A stretch of DNA of 64,000 nt from Globodera rostochiensis. Lineage: Eukaryota; Nematoda; Chromadorea; Rhabditida; Heteroderidae. Position numbers and translations under genes: made by a program. Under the pieces are notes generated by a model. It saw only the letters and a list, made by a program, of their open reading frames with translations, ran no database searches and was not told where the DNA came from. Shown piece after piece: positions 1 to 12,998 of the stretch. The stretch spans positions 62,001 to 126,000 of the forward strand of contig JAEVLN010000052.1 in NCBI GenBank assembly GCA_018350325.1. Reading direction: 5' to 3'. The first letter of the stretch is position 1, and the number at the start of each line of letters is the position of its first letter.

Positions 1-280
1 CCCGACTTTTAGTACCTATTTTGGCACTTTTTTCCACCCATTTTAGGTACCTACATATTCAGAGATTTTTCAAACCTAAAAATCTTAGCCCCGGTAAGTA
101 TGTACATTTTTTTTTAATTAAAGGGCAAATGGTCAAATTGCGTTAGAGTTGTTGATAAGATCACACAAATTGTTTTCCATTCCATTTACTCATTTATGGT
201 GAATTGGTCGGGACAAATTGCATTTTACATTATGTTGCCCCCTCCACATTCCCCTCCCAGGGGTCCTCCAAGTGATTCCG

Positions 281-1992
<1,712 letters not shown>

Positions 1993-2118
1993 CTGACAAA
2001 TGAACAGAAAAGGGCTTATATTTCGAAGAGCGAGTGACAAATAATTATTATACTAATTGCAATGATATGACCTCTGTGGGGAATGGTCAAATCGATTTTT
2101 GAACGATAAAAACATATG

Positions 2119-2160
2119 GCGGGGGGGGGGGAGGGGAGGGAAGAGGGGGGGGGGGGGGGT
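2119..2160. repeat. Poly-G tract, quadruplex-prone
   Basis: Between the AGXT2 and PLK1 genes there are several long G runs in about 40 bases, separated by single A or AGA interruptions. The pattern can form intramolecular G-quadruplexes on the plus strand. The rest of 1993-2424 holds no recognisable gene. Confidence 0.8.
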
Positions 2161-2424
2161 GTGGGTAAGGGCCAAAGCAAATATATTTAATCAGTTGTTT
2201 GCTGAAACAATTCATTAGTTTTCTTTCAGAAAATCCCAATACCTAAGGACTTTTTTCTCCACTTTTAATAATCACTGACGCATTGTCCGGGAGACACGAA
2301 TTTGTTGCTTATTTATCGCTTTTGTTTAAGACATCATATCTCCAAAAAAGAGAATTACATTAAATAATCGAATTCCATTTGCGTAAGGAGTAAAATCTTT
2401 TCAGTCAGGTCAGATACTCTACAG

Positions 2425-5400
2425 TTAAGCAATTGCGGCATTGCATCCACCCGCTCCTCTTTTTGAAGACACCCCATTCGGATTCTCATATCGCGTAATC
2501 AAACGTTCAACCATCGCCTGAAAATTGTTTAGTATATAGCTAGATGTTCTCGAATGAGCAGACAATAGAGCATGGCGTGCAGATCTTGGGTTCGGTGGGG
2601 GGGGGGGGGTCATAAATGTTTTTGGAATTCTAGAATGTTGAGGTTTATACGTTCTTATATTGGGAAAGAAATAAAATCTTATTTTATTGAAATTCTGATG
2701 AAAATTGAACAAATTCAAACGGCGTAACTTGTACAATCGCAAACCTACATAACATAAACTGTGCGCGAAAATTAACCTCCACAAATTTCATTAATTTTTC
2801 TGAATTTGGCTTAGATTTCTTAACGCCGTGACGGAGAAAAGTCATCCCCTCCTGCACGGTTATAGAGGTTATTTATGAAAAATTAAAAAAGATACTAGAA
2901 TTTTCTATTACCTTCGTGTACTTGAGCCGCTGACACAAATCTTTGGGGCACCCGAACTTATCCAGATACTGGAATTTGCATGTGAACACATTCCTATGTT
3001 GGTCAATGTATGTCGCTGCACTCATGAGCGGACACACAATCAGCTTGGAATGGTCCTAGTGAAAACAACGAAAATGTCTCCTTCCTTGAATCGGTTTATT
3101 TAACTGTTTTGTCTGCTATTAAGTAATAAAATTATATAAATTCATAACATCCGCTCTATTCTCGGCCACTAATAACCAGTTTGAAGACCTGAAAGAAGTT
3201 GATCTGAAGAGTGCCGTTGCTCAGGTGCAAGACGATTGCCGACTTTGTCCGGAACCACGTGTTCAAACAGGGCAGACGGGCCAACTCATCGCCTTCACGC
3301 TGAGGAATGTTGGCACCTGCCTTGATCAGATGTTCGTTCATGTACGACCGGAAGAATTTGAGTAAAGTGATCTTCTTCTCCAACGCCTGCGGATATTTGT
3401 CTGCTGCGTAAAAGTGCTCCGTGTTGTTTCGCTCAGTGTATTGCAACTGACTGGATATTTTCCGATATTAGTGGTATACATATCCAGCACCACTCACTTC
3501 CCAGCAGCATCCAGTATGACCTTCGTGTTGTCGTTGAAGAGCACTCCAACACTGTTATCACAAAGCTGGTAACCAAGACCGTACTTGTCCGAGTAGTCAA
3601 CCCATCGAGACACCCAGAAAATGGGATGGGCTCTCGGGTCCTCGATCTCATCTTAAAACATAAAAAAATCTATACTTAATATGACAAAACAAGAGCAAAA
3701 ATGTATTGGACAAATCCGTGGAATATTTGTCCATTGATTTCAATCTCAATTGTTTCAAAATAACTCACCTCTGTCCGCTTCATTGAATCGCTCGGTGTTG
3801 GTATTCAGCAGAGAGCACAACTGCGCGTAAAGATCTGACAGGTAAAAATCGGCCGGCACATCGTTGTTCTCGCCTAAAACGGAAGTCATGATCGGAAAAA
3901 TCTTAATGCCAACCAGCAGCCATTTCAGTGATAAGCACGGATGCCACATCCTGTTTGACTGTCACCGTAGGCTGAGTCTCCTTTGCCTCTGGAACAGGCG
4001 CAAGCGGAGCGTGCCCAGTGAAAGCGGGTCCTTTGGCACGTGGGCTCGTGGCGTGGTCCGACTGAACAACAACACATTTGAATTATTGCCAATCCTCCCG
4101 CCTTTGTCTATGTCGTTTGAAGCAACTCCCGCCCCCTCTGATGTAAAGGTTCAAACTCACTCGCTTACTATAAAACCCAAGGGGCCAAAAGCAAAGCCGG
4201 TCCACTCGTGTGGGTACTTTTCCGTTTTGTGCAAACAGCCTCAAAATTTTTTTCATTATGTTAATGCCCTTTTCGTGTTGAAATACTGCTGCATTCACTT
4301 CATTACTCGTTGGAATGGGGAAATAAACTGAGGGCCATTTGTATTAGAATGAGGTATAAATATGGGAGAAGAATGAGGAGCGGGTACAGGTTTGGTCATA
4401 CAACCGCTAATTTATGCGTAAAACGAAAGGAGGAGGCTCTGTGATTGACGAGTGAGTGGTTCGGATCACTCTTTCCAGAATTTAAACGACTATTACTTAC
4501 TTCCGGATGACAGATGTGCCCTCCAGAAACTGCCTGCATGTTGAACTTTGGTGCCATTGTCAGGCACGAGCTTGGCAGCACTTTGGGCAAAAAGCCGTCC
4601 ACGAAGAATTGGAAGTTGAGAATTTCACTGATCCGTGGACGTCTCAACGGATCTGGCGCCAGCAGACGAGTGATGAGAGTAGCCGCATCCTTGCCAATTT
4701 TGGGCGGAATAGTGTATTGGTTGGCTTTAATGCGATTATACGTGTCCTAAAAAAGAAATAACAACAAAAGTTTAATAACTTGTAAACCAACCTTTAGAGT
4801 TTCCGTCTCGAATGGCGGCTTTCCCACCAGAAGTGTGTAAAGAATGCAGCCAATCGCCCAAATGTCCACTTCATAGGAGTGGCCTTTCTTGTCCAGCATC
4901 TCAGGTGCGATATAATTAGGGGTTCCACAAAGCGTCTTCTTGCGCTCCCCATCGAAGTCCACTATTGTGGCCAAGCCGAAATCACCGATTTTTACTTGCA
5001 TATCTGCATTCAGAAACAGATTGCCCAACTTCAAATCCCGATGGATAATCTTCTTGGCATGCAAATATTTGCAGGCTTCGACAATCTAAACTCAGCAGAT
5101 TCGTTTTCACAAATTCAAACTTTTACTAGATTAGCCCAGTCGAGCAAACCTGGAAAGTGAAATATCGGGCTTCCGGTTCGGTGACCGCTTTTCTACGCTT
5201 GTGAAGTTCCATTAGCGACCGTCGAGAACACAACTCTAGCAGAATGTACACATTGTCCTCATCCTCGAAGAAGCCTTCCATCTTGACGACATGCGGATGG
5301 GAAAGAGCTTGATGTATTTGGATTTCTTGTGCCATCTGAAACGTCCAAGTTGTATGGAATTACGCCCGAACCTTACCTTATCACGCTGATGTTTTTTCAC

Positions 5401-5592
5401 CAGCAGTGTTTTGGAAACAACTTTCCCCGCATAAATTCTCTTCGTCTGGTTGTCAGTCAGTTCATAACACCGAGCAAATCCACCCTTTCCGAGAAAAATT
5501 CCTTTTGTATATGTTCGCTTGGTGGTATTGTTTTGGACGATGGTAGGAACATCTTTCAACGCCGGCTTTGACCGTCTTTGTGAAGACATCAT
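2425..5592 (-). CDS. plk1: Polo-like kinase 1, copy A (left palindrome arm)
   Basis: Serine/threonine kinase of the PLK1 family, which controls mitotic entry, centrosomes and cytokinesis. The start [10 protein letters not shown] is at 5592. The kinase domain follows: glycine loop [14 protein letters not shown], lysine in [11 protein letters not shown], catalytic loop [16 protein letters not shown] segment, and the [11 protein letters not shown] activation loop with Thr in [10 protein letters not shown]. The C-terminal half carries two polo boxes, for example [20 protein letters not shown] and the phosphopeptide-binding type block [15 protein letters not shown]. About nine short introns are spliced. 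It is nearly identical to the copy at 7712-10851, but the last exon differs ([20 protein letters not shown] here) because the high-identity arm ends in the last intron. One noted amino-acid difference is Cys instead of Arg in GGHICHPE, near 4507. Confidence 0.93.
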
Positions 5593-5876
5593 ACAACACA
5601 ATAATTCCTTAATTATCAAAGCAAAATGTGCTGACACTGGGAACGGTAGGAAACAATCTGCCTATGGTACACAACTACAAATGTTGACGGGCACACAAGG
5701 GGTTTTTCGAAGGACTTTTTCCGCTTTTACATCAAAAGGTGACAAAAAAAAAATGATTTTTTAAATGCTGGTGATATGTGTGATAATAGAAGTCAAATAT
5801 GTATTACATAATATGTAGACATATATTTAATGTTACTCGAATTTTAAATTTCAAATGTTAAAAATACGCCAAAATA
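2565..5876. repeat. Left arm of a 3.3 kb inverted repeat (palindrome)
   Basis: Reverse complement of 7411-10738. For most of the arm, paired positions sum to 13304. I noted only two substitutions, a one-base A-run difference, a one-base G-run difference (13 versus 12 near 2587/10695) and an 18-base segment present only in the right arm near 7450. Identity is therefore well above 99%. The arm contains all of PLK1 copy A except its last exon, plus about 280 bp of 5' flank. Confidence 0.95.
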
Positions 5877-6071
5877 TTTCGTTACAGTGAATTTTGCAAT
5901 CTGAAACAAATTCCGGGCTATAAAATGAGGCTCAACTCGCTGCATGTAATTACCTTGCACCAGCGACAATTCCAGCAGCAGACTACGAACGACATCTGTG
6001 CTTATCAAATTCTAGTATGTTTATTTTCTTTTATTTCTTAAACAATCTATGCATTTTTCAAATTCAGTCGA

Positions 6072-7242
6072 ATGGACAACTCTGACACGAACGAGCTCAT
6101 AGTGTTCTGTGGACGAGGTGAACTTGTGAAAAAATTGGCGGCGAAGGGTAATAACTACAATAATCATTAACAATAAGCAGTAATTTTCTTTTTTTCAGGG
6201 ATCCGCTACATTTTCCGCAATGAAGAACTGCAGGAAGTGCTGAACACTCCGAAGGCGGGCACCGACCAAAAGCCATTGCACAACATTCTTCTGTTCCACA
6301 ACCAATCGACTGCAACAAATTTACATGATACATTTGGGGTCTGCACAATCCAAGCCAGTGAATCCGAGCTAAATTCCTGCTTTTTTCAGATCAGTTTGTG
6401 GAAACTTTTCAAAATGGCCGATGTACGCAACAATTGCATTTTTGTGGACTTGGAAATCATTCTGCGTGATCGTGTCAAACTACCGGATGCCATTCATTCA
6501 TTGGACGGATTCCCTGAGGTCGGCGCCCGACTGATCAAAATGCGCGGAGATCAGTTGCTGACATCAGACTGTGTGGCTGCAGAGATTGAAAAGTTGACGA
6601 TGTGCACTGCTCGGGTCAGCGCTCAATTTGATTTAATGAATTAAATAAATGTAATGTTCAGATCAAACTTGCGCAGCAGACTGAAGTTGGAGCAGTGCCC
6701 TCAGCTGATCAGAAGCTGTTACCATTCGTTCTGCCGTGTCCGCTCTGCAAATCCCTGGGCGGCCAATGCCCGAACGACGACTTTTTGTGGTGTTGCGACG
6801 ACTGTGGACAGCAATTATCTTTTGTGAAGCAAGAGAATGTAAGTCATTCAATGTCAGTTTCATCTCGGATTTGAAAGCCTTCTTTTTCAACAGGCACCGA
6901 TCACCCATTTGTTCTGCGATTGTGGACGCACTTCAGTGGAAGAGTTCACATTCCGTTGCGCATATTTCACCAGCCATGGCGATAGATTCAGTCGTTTTTC
7001 TACTAATGCGTTGGATTTGGCGTTGGAGATGCTTAACCGTAAGAATGAAGCGAGCATTTTGCAAGTGAAGGCCAGTTCGCAAAATGGGCAGCAGAGCGCC
7101 ATGTCGAGCAACGGTGCGTTTAAATACATAACAATTTCACAGTTAATGAAGTTTTTTAGTGAGCAGCGACCAGGCACAGCAGAAGCTCTTCAAATTATTG
7201 TGGGATGATCAAGCCCTTATCACATGGCTGTTTCGTCAATAG
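6072..7242 (+). CDS. Uncharacterised protein with zinc-ribbon-like Cys clusters, in palindrome spacer
   Basis: The only gene in the spacer between the two PLK1 copies. ATG is at 6072 (MDNSDTNELIVFCGRGEL). Five short introns with good GT-AG sites give about 290 residues ending DDQALITWLFRQ, with TAG at 7240-7242. The middle carries PCPLCKSLGGQC, then LWCCDDCGQQLSF, then LFCDCGRTSVEEF after an intron. Paired cysteines (CPLC, CCDDC, CDCG) suggest one or two zinc ribbons. I do not recognise the family. An upstream ATG at 5925 gives a short open stretch, but it does not splice in frame. No second copy is visible in the window. Confidence 0.7.
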
Positions 7243-7410
7243 CTTATTGTATTGGTATTTGTATGTTTTTTGTGCTCACAAGTGTTGTATGTACATGTTT
7301 AATCGTTAAAGAAGATAAAATTTTGTTTTCAAGCAATGAGTTGCATTTTGGGTCTTGGTTAGGGATTTTGTACTGAATTTTTTTTTGTACGGGAGAAGAG
7401 ACATTGCTGG

Positions 7411-10400
7411 TATTTTGGCGTATTTTTAACATTTGAAATTTAAAATTCGAGTAACATTAAAGATAATACGTACATTTTGTATATGTCTACATATTATGTA
7501 ATACATATTTGACTTCTATTATCACACATATCACCAGCATTTAAAAAATCATTTTTTTTTGTCACCTTTTGATGTAAAAGCGGAAAAAGTCCTTCGAAAA
7601 ACCCCTTGTGTGCCCGTCAACATTTGTAGTTGTGTACCATAGGCAGATTGTTTCCTACCGTTCCCAGTGTCAGCACATTTTGCTTTGATAATTAAGGAAT
7701 TATTGTGTTGTATGATGTCTTCACAAAGACGGTCAAAGCCGGCGTTGAAAGATGTTCCTACCATCGTCCAAAACAATACCACCAAGCGAACATATACAAA
7801 AGGAATTTTTCTCGGAAAGGGTGGATTTGCTCGGTGTTATGAACTGACTGACAACCAGACGAAGAGAATTTATGCGGGGAAAGTTGTTTCCAAAACACTG
7901 CTGGTGAAAAAACATCAGCGTGATAAGGTAAGGTTCGGGCGTAATTCCATACAACTTGGACGTTTCAGATGGCACAAGAAATCCAAATACATCAAGCTCT
8001 TTCCCATCCGCATGTCGTCAAGATGGAAGGCTTCTTCGAGGATGAGGACAATGTGTACATTCTGCTAGAGTTGTGTTCTCGACGGTCGCTAATGGAACTT
8101 CACAAGCGTAGAAAAGCGGTCACCGAACCGGAAGCCCGATATTTCACTTTCCAGGTTTGCTCGACTGGGCTAATCTAGTAAAAGTTTGAATTTGTGAAAA
8201 CGAATCTGCTGAGTTTAGATTGTCGAAGCCTGCAAATATTTGCATGCCAAGAAGATTATCCATCGGGATTTGAAGTTGGGCAATCTGTTTCTGAATGCAG
8301 ATATGCAAGTAAAAATCGGTGATTTCGGCTTGGCCACAATAGTGGACTTCGATGGGGAGCGCAAGAAGACGCTTTGTGGAACCCCTAATTATATCGCACC
8401 TGAGATGCTGGACAAGAAAGGCCACTCCTATGAAGTGGACATTTGGGCGATTGGCTGCATTCTTTACACACTTCTGGTGGGAAAGCCGCCATTCGAGACG
8501 GAAACTCTAAAGGTTGGTTTACAAGTTATTAAACTTTTGTTGTTATTTCTTTTTTAGGACACGTATAATCGCATTAAAGCCAACCAATACACTATTCCGC
8601 CCAAAATTGGCAAGGATGCGGCTACTCTCATCACTCGTCTGCTGGCGCCAGATCCGTTGAGACGTCCACGGATCAGTGAAATTCTCAACTTCCAATTCTT
8701 CGTGGACGGCTTTTTGCCCAAAGTGCTGCCAAGCTCGTGCCTGACAATGGCACCAAAGTTCAACATGCAGGCAGTTTCTGGAGGGCACATCCGTCATCCG
8801 GAAGTAAGTAATAGTCGTTTAAATTCTGGAAAGAGTGATCCGAACCACTCACTCGTCAATCACAGAGCCTCCTCCTTTCGTTTTACGCATAAATTAGCGG
8901 TTGTATGACCAAACCTGTACCCGCTCCTCATTCTTCTCCCATATTTATACCTCATTCTAATACAAATGGCCCTCAGTTTATTTCCCCATTCCAACGAGTA
9001 ATGAAGTGAATGCAGCAGTATTTCAACACGAAAAGGGCATTAACATAATGAAAAAAATTTTGAGGCTGTTTGCACAAAACGGAAAAGTACCCACACGAGT
9101 GGACCGGCTTTGCTTTTGGCCCCTTGGGTTTTATAGTAAGCGAGTGAGTTTGAACCTTTACATCAGAGGGGGCGGGAGTTGCTTCAAACGACATAGACAA
9201 AGGCGGGAGGATTGGCAATAATTCAAATGTGTTGTTGTTCAGTCGGACCACGCCACGAGCCCACGTGCCAAAGGACCCGCTTTCACTGGGCACGCTCCGC
9301 TTGCGCCTGTTCCAGAGGCAAAGGAGACTCAGCCTACGGTGACAGTCAAACAGGATGTGGCATCCGTGCTTATCACTGAAATGGCTGCTGGTTGGCATTA
9401 AGATTTTTCCGATCATGACTTCCGTTTTAGGCGAGAACAACGATGTGCCGGCCGATTTTTACCTGTCAGATCTTTACGCGCAGTTGTGCTCTCTGCTGAA
9501 TACCAACACCGAGCGATTCAATGAAGCGGACAGAGGTGAGTTATTTTGAAACAATTGAGATTGAAATCAATGGACAAATATTCCACGGATTTGTCCAATA
9601 CATTTTTGCTCTTGTTTTGTCATATTAAGTATAGATTTTTTTATGTTTTAAGATGAGATCGAGGACCCGAGAGCCCATCCCATTTTCTGGGTGTCTCGAT
9701 GGGTTGACTACTCGGACAAGTACGGTCTTGGTTACCAGCTTTGTGATAACAGTGTTGGAGTGCTCTTCAACGACAACACGAAGGTCATACTGGATGCTGC
9801 TGGGAAGTGAGTGGTGCTGGATATGTATACCACTAATATCGGAAAATATCCAGTCAGTTGCAATACACTGAGCGAAACAACACGGAGCACTTTTACGCAG
9901 CAGACAAATATCCGCAGGCGTTGGAGAAGAAGATCACTTTACTCAAATTCTTCCGGTCGTACATGAACGAACATCTGATCAAGGCAGGTGCCAACATTCC
10001 TCAGCGTGAAGGCGATGAGTTGGCCCGTCTGCCCTGTTTGAACACGTGGTTCCGGACAAAGTCGGCAATCGTCTTGCACCTGAGCAACGGCACTCTTCAG
10101 ATCAACTTCTTTCAGGTCTTCAAACTGGTTATTAGTGGCCGAGAATAGAGCGGATGTTATGAATTTATATAATTTTATTACTTAATAGCAGACAAAACAG
10201 TTAAATAAACCGATTCAAGGAAGGAGACATTTTCGTTGTTTTCACTAGGACCATTCCAAGCTGATTGTGTGTCCGCTCATGAGTGCAGCGACATACATTG
10301 ACCAACATAGGAATGTGTTCACATGCAAATTCCAGTATCTGGATAAGTTCGGGTGCCCCAAAGATTTGTGTCAGCGGCTCAAGTACACGAAGGTAATAGA

Positions 10401-10738
10401 AAATTCTAGTATCTTTTTTAATTTTTCATAAATAACCTCTATAACCGTGCAGGAGGGGATGACTTTTCTCCGTCACGGCGTTAAGAAATCTAAGCCAAAT
10501 TCAGAAAAATTAATGAAATTTGTGGAGGTTAATTTTCGCGCACAGTTTATGTTATGTAGGTTTGCGATTGTACAAGTTACGCCGTTTGAATTTGTTCAAT
10601 TTTCATCAGAATTTCAATAGAATAAGATTTTATTTCTTTCCCAATATAAGAACGTATAAACCTCAACATTCTAGAATTCCAAAAACATTTATGACCCCCC
10701 CCCCCCACCGAACCCAAGATCTGCACGCCATGCTCTAT
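7411..10738. repeat. Right arm of the 3.3 kb inverted repeat
   Basis: Mirror of 2565-5876. Relative to the left arm it carries an extra 18 bases at about 7450-7467, within what would be the PLK1 upstream region, and a one-base shorter A/T run near 7552. High identity stops abruptly at 10738, inside the last PLK1 intron. Beyond it the two sides are still alignable but clearly diverged. Confidence 0.95.
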
Positions 10739-10851
10739 CTATTCATTTTCAGGTGATGGTTGAGCGTCTGATTACGCGGCACGAAAATCCGAGTACTGTG
10801 TCTACGATCAAAACCCGCAAAACTGACGTAAACAATGCCATTAAGGCCTAA
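7712..10851 (+). CDS. plk1: Polo-like kinase 1, copy B (right palindrome arm)
   Basis: Same exon layout as copy A in the opposite direction. ATG ATG is at 7712. Kinase motifs are [25 protein letters not shown] and [12 protein letters not shown]. The polo-box region is 9653-10393, with [15 protein letters not shown] in the penultimate exon (10249-10393). The last exon, outside the identical arm, reads [20 protein letters not shown] and ends VNNAIKA with TAA at 10849-10851. It is homologous to but clearly different from the tail of copy A. Reading frames are intact in both copies, so both may be functional. The promoters are nearly identical except for the 18-base insertion, and the two genes diverge from the spacer. 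Confidence 0.93.
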
Positions 10852-11662
10852 TCTATGTACAGAGTTTGACCTGAAAAGAGCGTACTCATTTTGCGATTAG
10901 TGGGATTCCATTATTTACTGTCCTCAGTTGAGATTATCATATTATTGGCGATAAATTGAAACAACGTCCAAGCAAAAAATAATTAAGGAAAGAAATGTTT
11001 TGTTGCATTCGAATTGCTATTTGTTTATACCTCCGCTCAGCGCGGCGATGAGCCCGTCCCGCGCTTTCGTTGTTCCTCCGAAGAGTAACAGTACTGTGGG
11101 TATGTAGTATGGTAGTTTTGAATGATGCCATAAGTGAACTGACCAACTCGCACTCTTGTTTAGTGCGAGGAGAGCGCCAGAGGTTGAAGTCCAGTTCGGG
11201 ACAGTAGGGGAAAATGTAAGGCTGAACGGACGTGTGAATCAATGCTTTCGGGGGGGGGGGGGTAACCTCGCATTGGTCGGTGTTGCTGAATCGGTTCACC
11301 TGTGCAGAAGGTAAATTAGGACAAGCCAACAAAAGAAGAATATTCCAAATAAATTTGTGGAAATGTGATATTAATTGATTCGACAGCTCTTGACTTACAA
11401 ATCGTCAGTTCTCGCTATTGGCGAGTCGCTACGCGGCCTTGCCGGTTTTGTAAAATTATAGCTAATTTTACGCTTCGTAAAAATCGCTCAGAATTGGTTC
11501 AATCGTTTAATTATAATTGAGTACTTTCGCTTTGTAATTTGGTACCTAGCTGTCACATTTACACTGGGACTCAGTTGTTGGTCTTAAAAGGCGACTGATT
11601 CAGAGCTGTCGATTGATAAACATTTGTCCAAATAAATGGAGAAAACCCAAAAGAAATGAATG
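10852..11662. other. Intergenic, with one possible minus-strand exon
   Basis: No confident gene. On the minus strand, about 11033-11313 contains an open stretch with a plausible acceptor before VNRFSNTDQCE and, after a poly-C interruption at 11251-11263, YIFPYCPELDFNLWRSPRTK. I cannot join it to a start or stop convincingly. It could be a 3' exon of the gene at 11663-12189 or a remnant. The first about 80 bases still align loosely with the flank of PLK1 copy A. Confidence 0.3.
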
Positions 11663-12189
11663 TCAAAGAAAGAGAAATTTATATACCCGTCGGAACCATC
11701 GGTGAACTTTCTGTGCCGGATCGCGCGTGTTCACCGTAATGTTTGGACAGCCGTTAACGATAAGGTCGTGCCAAAGCACGAATGGCATTGGGTCACAGCC
11801 GCGGGCGGGCGATCCGATTGGGCAGGCACAGAGCTTTTTCAACAAATTCATTTGACACGTTTTTAAACCAACGGTTACCTGACATCCGTTACGCTCCGTT
11901 ACCACGGCACAGTCGAGTCCTGAACTGGGGGACTTCGGCATTGCCCGGAGGAAAATTTCGATTCAAATTTGGGATTTTCCTATGGATTTAACTGACCGGT
12001 GCACAACATGGGCGGGCAGTTATCGACGATAAGACGGCCTAAGTCAGCGATGATTTGGTCCTGTCCTGGGGAGGGGGCGATCAGTCGCTGGTTCGGGCGG
12101 TTATTCGCATTAACTTTACTTTGGGCATCCACTGACCGGTAAATGAACAGACAGAGAAAGGCGGGGACCAAATGCAGCAAAACATTCAT
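11663..12189 (-). CDS. Small secreted protein with antistasin-like cysteine pattern
   Basis: Start MNVLLHLVPAFLCLFIYRSV at 12189 is a clear signal peptide, with likely cleavage after VDAQ. After about 40 polar residues, three spliced exons give CPPMLCTGLDCAVVTERNGC followed by QLCACPIG. This is the Cys spacing of an antistasin-type motif (C-x4-C ... D-x-x-GC-x-x-C-x-C). Two short introns interrupt it: donor at ACCG|GT with acceptor after TTCAG, and CAG|GTAACC. The tail, with GCDPMPFVLWHDLIVNGCPN, ends at a TGA at 11663. Antistasin-type domains are often protease-inhibitor modules; inhibition here is inference. It is the last of three adjacent secreted-protein genes on this strand. Confidence 0.62.
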
Positions 12190-12998
12190 CGTATTATTTA
12201 TTATTTTACTCGATGCGTCAAATTTTATCGAAATCGATCTTAACAATTCCAATTTTGGCTTTACCCCCCCCCCCCCTCCCCAAAATTTGTTGTGAAGCGG
12301 TTGCCGATGTAATTGCGCGTCGCGGGATCGACGGAACATCCATCCCATCAATTCAAAACCATTCGCTCTCCCCAAAACCCACAAAAAGTGATTAAGAATG
12401 AATGGACGGGGAAAAGGTTTGCTGGGAGGGAGAAGTTGGGTTGGGTATATGCGATGGATGATTACTTCCCTTTTTGGTGGATTGCATTTTGGAAGAACAC
12501 GATTGGATTGGATTGGATTGGATTGGATTATCGGAGGCAGGATTTTGTTGGATGTTGGAGGATTTGGCGGAGAAAGGGCTAAGGGGAGGGGCAAACGCAA
12601 GTATGGGAGAGTAAAAGCTGTTTTGCGGGTTATGAGAAAAATGAATGCCCGGGGGGGGAGGGAGGGAGGGAATCGAGGGATCGCAATTTGCCCCCGGTGC
12701 TTCGCATTGCGTCCAATTGTTTTTTGGTTGATCCGATGGGCTGACTCAGTCAATGCGCACAAAACATTTAAATCATAGAAAATGGTTAAAATTAAGCAAA
12801 GTGTTTGAACACAAAATTATTGCTGCTTTCACCGGCCAAAAAACTAAAAACATTTCAATTTGCGTGAAATGTGCGCGGAATTGCCCACCAATTGATGCCC
12901 ACGCCGTCCCCCCGGGCAAAGATCCCGCAGAATTCGGAGATAGCACAATCGGACGGTAGACAAGCGGAGTTCGACAAAGCTAACAAGGCAATTTCGGG
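12190..12998. other. Intergenic between secreted-protein genes
   Basis: No gene seen. It holds a 12-base poly-C tract near 12265, a short pentanucleotide tandem of about six GGATT units at about 12503-12529, and a G-rich patch near 12650. It includes the upstream region of the antistasin-like gene. Confidence 0.6.

Noticed and set aside
5925..6030. Upstream ATG before the spacer gene (MRLNSLHVITLHQ)
   Set aside because: Its exon cannot be spliced in frame with the following coding exon; the ATG at 6072 is preferred.
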